Source: Thauera sp. JM12B12
GTDB taxonomy: Bacteria > Pseudomonadota > Gammaproteobacteria > Burkholderiales > Rhodocyclaceae
DNA: 64,000 nucleotides
Assembly (NCBI RefSeq): GCF_039614725.1
Contig: NZ_CP154859.1
Coordinates: forward strand, 992,001-1,056,000
Direction of reading: 5' to 3'
Shown one piece after another: positions 57,989 to 64,000 of the stretch. Within the stretch, counting starts at the first letter, position 1; the number at the start of each line of letters is the position of its first letter. Position numbers and translations under genes: made by a program. Below the pieces are notes generated by a model. The model searched no databases, was not told the origin of the DNA, and saw only the letters and a list, made by a program, of their open reading frames with translations.

Positions 57989-58768
57989 TCAGGCGTGCGC
58001 GCGCTGCCCGATGCGGTAGCCGTAGAGGCGGGTGGCGCGGCGATCTCCGACCTCCACCACGAAGTCGGCCTCGCGGCCGGGCACCGGGAAGCTGTTGCTG
58101 AGGAGCACGCTGCCCGGGCGCAGTTCCCTTGCCGCCTTCTGCCATACCTCGGCCATCGGCACCGGCGACAGGAAGGCATATACCAGGTCGTAGTCGTGCC
58201 ACGGACGGGCGAAGAGGTCGCCGCGCTGGCAGTCCAGGTTCGCCATGCCGGCGGCGAGCAGGCGGCCGACCAGCCACGTGGCGGGGGCGAGCTCGACGCC
58301 GGTGAAGTGGCAGTCGGGGCGCGCGCGCGCGAGCGGGCGCAGCAGGGAGCCGGTGCCGGCGCCAATGTCGAGCAGGCGGGCCGGTCGCGCCGGCAGGAGT
58401 TCCGCCACGGCGCGCGCGGTGTCTCGGTTGCTCAGGTAGAGCGGCACCTGCGTGCGGAAGCTGGTCCAGTAGACCAGCACGAGCAGCACGAAGGCGCCGA
58501 GATAGACGCCTGGGTGCAGGTCTAGCCCGTGTGCGCCGACCACGAGCGGCAGGAAGCAGAGATGGATCGGCAGCCACCAGCGCGCACTGTTCAAGGCGGT
58601 GGCGGCAACCGTGGCTCCGAGCGCCTGGACGCCGACCAGCGGCCACAGCCCGGCAACCAGGCCCGCGCGCGCGAGTGCGAAGGCGATCGCCAGGCCGGCG
58701 ACCTGAGAGAGCAGGGCTTTGAGGGCAGGGGGCATGGGCAGCGGGGCGGCGGTGGCACGGGCACGCAT
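57989..58768 (-). CDS. Membrane-anchored SAM-dependent methyltransferase-like protein
   Basis: A 259-residue protein. About four N-terminal membrane segments (residues 10-100, with LALIAFALARAG-type and HPGVYLGAFVLLVLVYW helices) are followed by a class I methyltransferase-like domain with the SAM loop LLDIGAGTGSLLRPL (about residue 125), VELAPATWLVGRL and YDLVYAFLSPVPMAEVW. It would act at the inner membrane on a lipid, quinone or protein substrate. The start is uncertain: ATG 58771, 58768 and 58735 are all in frame. No family beyond this fold was recognised. Confidence 0.7.
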   Translation of the reverse strand: MRARATAAPLPMPPALKALLSQVAGLAIAFALARAGLVAGLWPLVGVQALGATVAATALNSARWWLPIHLCFLPLVVGAHGLDLHPGVYLGAFVLLVLVYWTSFRTQVPLYLSNRDTARAVAELLPARPARLLDIGAGTGSLLRPLARARPDCHFTGVELAPATWLVGRLLAAGMANLDCQRGDLFARPWHDYDLVYAFLSPVPMAEVWQKAARELRPGSVLLSNSFPVPGREADFVVEVGDRRATRLYGYRIGQRAHA

Positions 58769-58865
58769 CATAGCCCCGCGTGCCCCTGGCCCGCAGCGGG
58801 GCAGGGGGGGGCGGCGCGGCGAGCATCGGCGCTCCCTGCCGGAAGCGCCTCGACGCCCGTTTGCC

Positions 58866-61800
58866 TCATGCCACCGCGCGCTCCCCGGCCGACGCCGGGG
58901 CTGGGCTCTCGCGCCAGCGCGCGAACAATGCGCGACGTCGCTTGGCCGCGGCCTGCATCGCGTACGCCTTGACGTGGCCGAAGCCGCGGATGTCCTCCGG
59001 CAGGCGGGCAATCTCGAGTGCGAGCGGTAGCCGATCGTAGCTCAGCGTGTCGAGCAGTTCTGCGACGTCGCGCTCGTACTCGGCGATCAGCGCGCGTTCG
59101 GCACGCCGCTCGGCTGTGTAGCCGAAGGGGTCCCAGCGCGTGCCGCGCAGGTGCTTGAGCCGGGCGAGCAGGCGGAACACGCGCATCATGCCCGGGCCGA
59201 AGCTGCGCTTGGCGATGTGGCCGGTATTCGGGTCGGGCCGCGCGAGCAGCGGCGCGGCGAGGTGGAAGCGCACCGTGTAGTCGCCCTCGAAGCGTGCCTC
59301 GACCTTCTCCCAGAACGCCGGGTCGGCGTACAGCCGTGCCACCTCGTATTCGTCCTTGTACGCGAGCAGCTTGAAGTAGTTGTGGGCGACAGCCTCGGCG
59401 AGCCGGGTGCTGCCCGCGCCCGCGCGCCGGGCCTCCAGGTCGCGCACACGCTCGACCAGGCTGCGATAGCGTGCGGCGTAGGCCGCATCCTGGTAGGCGG
59501 TGAGCGCTTCGACGCGGCGAGCGACGATCTGCTCGAGTCCGGGCGGACGCAGCGGGACCGGCGCCGGGGGCAGGGCATGACGCTCGACTGCAGCGAGGTC
59601 GTGAGCGGCGCGCCGCCCCCACAGGAAGGCCTTGCGGTTCATGTCGATCGCCACGCCGTTGAGTTCGATCGCCTGCATCAGTGCGGACTCCGACACCGGC
59701 ACCATGCCTTGCTGCCAGGCGAAGCCCAGCAGGAAGAGATTGGTGGCGATGCCATCGCCGAGCAGCCGCGTGGCCAGCGCCTGCGCATCGACGAAGCGCA
59801 GGCGCGCTCCGTCGGGCGCGTCGGCCGATAGCCCGAGCGCCTCGCGGATCGCCTTCTGCATGCGCCGCAGCGGGAACTGCCAGTCCGGGTTGTGGGCGAA
59901 CTCCGAGGTTGGCGTCTCGGCGAGGTTGACCACCGCGCGCGTCCGCCCGGCAGCCATCTTGGCGAGGGCCTCGATGCTGGCGCTGACGATGAGGTCGCCA
60001 CCGATCACGGCGTCTGCCTCGCCCGCGGCAATGCGTACCGCATGCAGGTCGTCCGGGTGACTGGCGATGCGGATGTGGCTGTATACCGAGCCGCCCTTCT
60101 GCGCGAGACCGGTCATGTCGAGCACGGTGACGCCTCTGCCGTCGAGGTGGGCCGCCATTCCGATCAGTGCGCCGATGGTGATCACGCCGGTGCCGCCGAC
60201 GCCGGTCACCAGGATGCCGTACGGCGTGGTGGCATCGGGCAGGGTCGGCGCGGGCGGGGTGCCGAAACGCGTGTCGTCGGTGGCGAGCGCCTTGCCGCGC
60301 CGCAGCTGTCCGCCCTCGATGGTGATGAAGCTGGGGCAGAAGCCCTTCAGGCAGGAGTAGTCCTTGTTGCACGAGGACTGGTCGATCTGGCGCTTGCGGC
60401 CGAACTCGGTCTCCACCGGCAGGATCGACATGCAGTTCGACTGGATGCCGCAGTCGCCGCAGCCCTCGCACACGGCCTCGTTGATGAACACGCGGCGGGC
60501 CGGGTCGGGGAAGGTGCCGCGCTTGCGGCGCCGGCGCTTCTCGGCAGCGCAGGTCTGGTCGTAGATCAGCGCGGTGACACCACCCGATTCGCGCAGCTCG
60601 CGCTGGATCGCGTCGAGTTCCTCGCGGTGGCGGATCGGCACGTGCGGGACGTCGGCGGGGCCGTAGGCGCGCTCCGTGCCGTCGGTGACCACCACGATGT
60701 TGTGCACGCCCTCGGCCTGCAGTTGGCGCACGATGGTGGGCACGTCGAGCGGGCCGTCGTGGGGTTGCCCGCCGGTCATCGCCACCGCGTCGTTGTAGAG
60801 GATCTTGTAGGTGATGTTCACCTTCGCCGCCACCGCCTGGCGGATCGCCAGCAGGCCGGAATGGAAGTACGTGCCGTCGCCGAGGTTGGCGAAGATGTGC
60901 TTCTCCCGGGTGAACGGCGCCTGGCCCACCCAGGGCACGCCTTCGCCGCCCATGTGGGTAAAGGTCGAGGTGCGGCGCTCGGGCATCCAGGTGACCATGT
61001 AGTGGCAGCCGATGCCCGCCACCGCGCGGCTGCCCGCGGGCACGTGGGTGGAGGTGTTGTGCGGGCAGCCCGAGCAGAAGGTGGGCACGCGGTCGGCGGT
61101 GAAGCTGCGGTGCTCGAGGGCGCGCTCCTTGGCCTCGAGAAAGGCGAGCCGGTCGCGGATGCGCTCGGAGGTGAAGAAGCGGTCGATGCGCGCGGCGATC
61201 ACGCGCGCAATCATCGCCGGGGTGAGCTCGCCGGCAGCGGGCAGCAGCCAGTCGCCGTGATCGACGGTGCCGTCGGCGCGGCCGATACGCGCCCACTCGC
61301 CCTTTTCGTCGAACTTGCCGATCACGCGCGGGCGCACGTCCTCGCGCCAGTTGTAAAGCTCTTCCTTGAGCTGATACTCGAGCAGCTGGCGCTTCTCTTC
61401 CACGACCAGAATCTCGTCCAGCCCCTCGGCAAAGTGGCGCACGCCGTCGGTCTCGAGCGGCCATACCATGCCGACCTTGTAGAGCCGGATGCCGATCTCG
61501 GCGGCAAGTGCATCGTCGATGCCGAGGTCGTCGAAGGCCTGACGGACGTCGAGGTAGCTCTTGCCGCACGTGATGATGCCCAGGCGCGGCGCGGGCGAAT
61601 CGATGACGACGCGGTTGAGGCGGTTCGCGCGTGCGTACGCGAGCGCGGCGTAGAGCTTGTGGTGCAGCAGGCGCTTTTCCTGCACCAGAGGAGGGTCCGG
61701 CCAGCGGATGTTGAGGCCCTCGGGCGGCAGCGCGAAGTCCGTGGGAATCTGCACCTGCACGCGCCCCGGGTCCACATCTACCGACGCCGAAGTCTCCACG

Positions 61801-62435
61801 GTGTCGGCGAGCGCCTTGAAGGCCACCCAGCAGCCGGAGTAACGCGAGAGCGCGTAGCCGTGGACACCGAAGTCGATGTACTCCTGGACCCCCGCCGGAG
61901 CCAGCACCGGGATCATCATCGACTTGAAGAAGTGGTCGGTCTGGTGGGGCAGGCTCGAGGACTTCGCGGCGTGGTCGTCGCCGGCGACCACCAGCACGCC
62001 GCCAAGCCTCGAACTGCCGGCGGCGTTGGCGTGACGGAACACGTCGCCGCAGCGGTCCACGCCCGGGCCCTTGCCGTACCACATCGCGAACACGCCCTGG
62101 TACTCGGCCTGTGGGTTGAGGTTGACCTGCTGCGAGCCCCACACGGCGGTGGCGGCAAGATCTTCGTTTACACCGGGTTGAAAAACGATATGGCGTGTCT
62201 GCAGGTGCTTGCGTGCCTTCCAGAGCGTCTGGTCCAGGCCGCCGAGCGGCGAGCCCCGGTAGCCGGAGACGAAGCCCGCGGTGTTGAGCCCCGCGGCTTC
62301 GTCGCGCGCCTTCTGGATCAGCAGCAGCCGCACCAGCGCCTGGTAGCCGCTCAGATAGACACGTCCCGATTCGCGGGTGTATTTGTCGTCCAGGCTCGGG
62401 GCGCGGCTGACTGCGCCCAGGTCGGCTTCTGCCAT
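58866..62435 (-). CDS. Fused indolepyruvate:ferredoxin oxidoreductase
   Basis: A 1,189-residue single-chain 2-oxoacid:ferredoxin oxidoreductase that decarboxylates aryl-pyruvates (indole-, phenyl-) to the acyl-CoA. It contains, in order, a pyruvate-binding (alpha-like) domain, the TPP-binding part with GDGTYFHSGLLAIRQ and a downstream Asn (YND), a ferredoxin-like Fe-S segment with CEGCGDCG and a second cluster (SSCNKDYSCLKGFCPS), and a C-terminal gamma-type domain beginning GILVTGVGGTGVITIGALIG. ATG 62435 has a caggaggag site just upstream. It is probably used for aromatic amino-acid breakdown to phenylacetyl-CoA or indoleacetyl-CoA. The 331-bp gap to the tRNA operon contains its promoter but no motif I can name. 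Confidence 0.93.
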   Translation of the reverse strand: MAEADLGAVSRAPSLDDKYTRESGRVYLSGYQALVRLLLIQKARDEAAGLNTAGFVSGYRGSPLGGLDQTLWKARKHLQTRHIVFQPGVNEDLAATAVWGSQQVNLNPQAEYQGVFAMWYGKGPGVDRCGDVFRHANAAGSSRLGGVLVVAGDDHAAKSSSLPHQTDHFFKSMMIPVLAPAGVQEYIDFGVHGYALSRYSGCWVAFKALADTVETSASVDVDPGRVQVQIPTDFALPPEGLNIRWPDPPLVQEKRLLHHKLYAALAYARANRLNRVVIDSPAPRLGIITCGKSYLDVRQAFDDLGIDDALAAEIGIRLYKVGMVWPLETDGVRHFAEGLDEILVVEEKRQLLEYQLKEELYNWREDVRPRVIGKFDEKGEWARIGRADGTVDHGDWLLPAAGELTPAMIARVIAARIDRFFTSERIRDRLAFLEAKERALEHRSFTADRVPTFCSGCPHNTSTHVPAGSRAVAGIGCHYMVTWMPERRTSTFTHMGGEGVPWVGQAPFTREKHIFANLGDGTYFHSGLLAIRQAVAAKVNITYKILYNDAVAMTGGQPHDGPLDVPTIVRQLQAEGVHNIVVVTDGTERAYGPADVPHVPIRHREELDAIQRELRESGGVTALIYDQTCAAEKRRRRKRGTFPDPARRVFINEAVCEGCGDCGIQSNCMSILPVETEFGRKRQIDQSSCNKDYSCLKGFCPSFITIEGGQLRRGKALATDDTRFGTPPAPTLPDATTPYGILVTGVGGTGVITIGALIGMAAHLDGRGVTVLDMTGLAQKGGSVYSHIRIASHPDDLHAVRIAAGEADAVIGGDLIVSASIEALAKMAAGRTRAVVNLAETPTSEFAHNPDWQFPLRRMQKAIREALGLSADAPDGARLRFVDAQALATRLLGDGIATNLFLLGFAWQQGMVPVSESALMQAIELNGVAIDMNRKAFLWGRRAAHDLAAVERHALPPAPVPLRPPGLEQIVARRVEALTAYQDAAYAARYRSLVERVRDLEARRAGAGSTRLAEAVAHNYFKLLAYKDEYEVARLYADPAFWEKVEARFEGDYTVRFHLAAPLLARPDPNTGHIAKRSFGPGMMRVFRLLARLKHLRGTRWDPFGYTAERRAERALIAEYERDVAELLDTLSYDRLPLALEIARLPEDIRGFGHVKAYAMQAAAKRRRALFARWRESPAPASAGERAVA

Positions 62436-62721
62436 GGTCGTCTCCTCCTGCCTTGGGTGGTGGCGTCGGATGCCGCGCAACCCCGCAATCCCCGCCTCGT
62501 GGGCGACGACGACGGAGCGCCTCGATTCAGACTAGACCTGCGCCCTGTGGGGCTCAATCGCTGATTACCCGCAAGCGCCGGCCGAGGGCAAGCGCGCCCG
62601 GCAGCGCATGTCGCGTCCGAGGTGTCGACCAGTGGCCGGGAGGGAAGTTGCCCGGGCCCGGCGGCGCGGGCAGAGGCGCAATGGCCTCGACCGTCCGTGT
62701 CGAAAAAAAGCGCGAAAAGAT

Positions 62722-62750
62722 TTGACACCACATCACGCGGGCACTATAGT
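62722..62750 (+). promoter_or_regulatory. Sigma-70 promoter of the tRNA-tuf operon
   Basis: TTGACA (62722-62727), 17-bp spacer, TATAGT (62745-62750), then a GC-rich discriminator (gcgggg). Such discriminators are typical of stable-RNA promoters under stringent control. Transcription should start about 10 bases before the first tRNA. Confidence 0.85.
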
Positions 62751-62766
62751 GCGGGGCTTCCCGGAC

Positions 62767-62851
62767 GGAGGGATACCCAAGCGGTCAACGGGATCAGACT
62801 GTAAATCTGACGGCTCAGCCTTCGAAGGTTCGAATCCTTCTCCCTCCACCA
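62767..62851 (+). tRNA. tRNA-Tyr (GTA)
   Basis: 85 nt including the encoded CCA. Acceptor ggaggga pairs with tccctcc. The anticodon GTA is at 62801-62803, and the long variable arm expected of tRNA-Tyr is present. Confidence 0.97.
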
Positions 62852-62945
62852 AGTTTCGGTCGTGCCGCGGCGGCAAGCGGACGGCGTAGCGGATGCAGTG
62901 AATCGGCTGCAAGCGGTGTGCAAGCGAACGCAGTTGCAGGCGTGT

Positions 62946-63019
62946 GCGGGTGTAGCTCAATGGTAGAGCTGAAGCCTTCCAAGCTTAAGACGAGGGTTCG
63001 ATTCCCTTCACCCGCTCCA
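62946..63019 (+). tRNA. tRNA-Gly (TCC)
   Basis: 74 nt with encoded CCA. Acceptor gcgggtg pairs with cacccgc. The anticodon TCC is at 62978-62980. Confidence 0.97.
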
Positions 63020-63046
63020 TCGATGCTGTGTTCGCAAGGTTTCGGA

Positions 63047-63121
<75 letters not shown>

Positions 63122-63205
63122 TTCATTTTCTGCCTGACCTGGGCGGCGGCCCATTCGTGTGGCTGCCGCATCGGTTTTTCTGGTTCTGATTTTAAGGATA
63201 GTGAT

Positions 63206-64000
63206 ATGGCTAAGGGTAAGTTCGAGCGCACTAAGCCGCACGTGAACGTCGGCACGATCGGTCACGTTGACCATGGCAAGACCACGCTGACCGCTGCGAT
63301 CACCACGATCCTGTCGAAGAAGTTCGGCGGCGAGGCGAAGGCTTACGACCAGATCGACGCGGCGCCGGAAGAGAAGGCGCGCGGCATCACCATCAACACC
63401 GCGCACGTCGAGTACGAGACCGCCACGCGCCACTACGCGCACGTGGATTGCCCGGGTCACGCCGACTACGTGAAGAACATGATCACCGGTGCCGCGCAGA
63501 TGGACGGCGCGATCCTGGTGTGCTCGGCCGCTGACGGCCCGATGCCGCAGACCCGCGAGCACATCCTGCTGGCGCGTCAGGTCGGCGTGCCGTACATCAT
63601 CGTGTTCCTGAACAAGTGCGACATGGTCGACGACGAAGAGCTGCTCGAGCTCGTCGAGATGGAAGTGCGCGAGCTGCTGTCGAAGTACGACTTCCCGGGC
63701 GACGACATTCCCATCGTCAAGGGTTCGGCGCTGAAGGCGCTCGAGGGCGACCAGTCCGAGATCGGCGAGCCGGCGATCTTCCGCCTGGCCGACGCGCTGG
63801 ATAGCTACATTCCGACCCCCGAGCGTGCGATCGACAAGCCCTTCCTGCTGCCGATCGAGGACGTGTTCTCGATCTCGGGCCGCGGTACGGTGGTGACCGG
63901 TCGTGTCGAGCGTGGCATCGTCAAGGTTGGCGAGGAAATCGAGATCGTCGGCATCAAGCCCACGGTCAAGACCACCTGCACCGGCGTGGAAATGTTCCGC
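63206..64000 (+). CDS. tuf: Elongation factor Tu, 5' part (runs off the window)
   Basis: 265 codons are visible, about two-thirds of the usual 396. The protein starts [27 protein letters not shown] (shown in part): P-loop GHVDHGKT, switch I with [18 protein letters not shown] and NKCD. Codons are strongly biased to C/G endings, as in highly expressed genes. ATG 63206 has an aagga site. It sits behind tRNA-Tyr, -Gly and -Thr, the order of the tufB operon in many betaproteobacteria, and delivers aminoacyl-tRNA to the ribosome. The frame is open to the last base. Confidence 0.98.
   Translation, partial: MAKGKFERTKPHVNVGTIGHVDHGKTTLTAAITTILSKKFGGEAKAYDQIDAAPEEKARGITINTAHVEYETATRHYAHVDCPGHADYVKNMITGAAQMDGAILVCSAADGPMPQTREHILLARQVGVPYIIVFLNKCDMVDDEELLELVEMEVRELLSKYDFPGDDIPIVKGSALKALEGDQSEIGEPAIFRLADALDSYIPTPERAIDKPFLLPIEDVFSISGRGTVVTGRVERGIVKVGEEIEIVGIKPTVKTTCTGVEMFR

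Noticed and set aside
58768..62142. 1,124-residue second frame on the same strand as the indolepyruvate oxidoreductase
   Set aside because: Arg/Pro-rich shadow frame without motifs; the real gene has TPP, Fe-S and gamma-type domains.

Overview
The window is high-GC, gene-dense DNA from a chromosome of what looks like a betaproteobacterium, most likely of the Thauera/Azoarcus (Rhodocyclales) type. This is an inference from the gene set: a tRNA-Tyr/Gly/Thr-tuf operon, a PhaM-type PHB-granule protein, a fused indolepyruvate:ferredoxin oxidoreductase, a Liv-type transporter next to acyl-CoA ligases, and both methylmalonyl-CoA mutase and fused isobutyryl-CoA mutase (IcmF). No phage, insertion sequence, CRISPR array or defence island was seen. 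Genes sit on both strands in short operons.

Layout. 1-15 kb: the 3' part of a LuxR-type regulator, then a 3,167-residue LapA-like adhesin with 26 near-identical Ig-like repeats. It is followed by a small conserved gene, a LapD-like c-di-GMP receptor, the LapG periplasmic protease and a TolC-type outer-membrane protein: a nearly complete Lap biofilm-adhesion switch, with the inner-membrane LapB/LapC exporter not in view. 15-20 kb: an enoyl-CoA hydratase divergent from yjcH-actP (acetate uptake), a ytfL-type CBS-domain membrane protein and a GntR/FCD regulator.

20-38 kb is a propionate/branched-chain acyl-CoA node. It holds methylmalonyl-CoA mutase, its G-protein chaperone MeaB, propionyl-CoA carboxylase beta (broken by an apparent one-base deletion) and alpha, a divergent KamA-type radical-SAM protein, a YpfJ-type metalloprotease, a glyoxalase-fold protein that could be methylmalonyl-CoA epimerase, a soluble PAS hybrid kinase with an OmpR regulator, and an AraC regulator divergent from icmF.

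38-43 kb: a DUF2721-like membrane protein, an uncharacterised MotA/ExbB-like plus OmpA/MotB-like stator pair, and a predicted outer-membrane barrel with a small PstS-like protein. 43-53 kb: an AMP-forming acyl-CoA synthetase, a complete Liv-type ABC transporter, a PaaK-like ligase lacking the usual P-loop, a family III CoA-transferase, and PhaM convergent to them. 53-62 kb: a periplasmic-binding-protein/hybrid-kinase pair divergent from a LuxR response regulator, a ParA/MipZ-type ATPase, a membrane-anchored methyltransferase and the 1,189-residue fused indolepyruvate oxidoreductase. 62.7-64 kb: a strong sigma-70 promoter, three tRNAs and the 5' two-thirds of tuf.

The metabolic theme is organic-acid, amino-acid and perhaps aromatic-acid catabolism through CoA thioesters to propionyl-CoA, succinyl-CoA and stored PHB. 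The most distinctive items are the adhesin repeat array, the split pccB, the MotA/OmpA-like pair, the P-loop-less ligase and several perfect palindromes in promoter regions.
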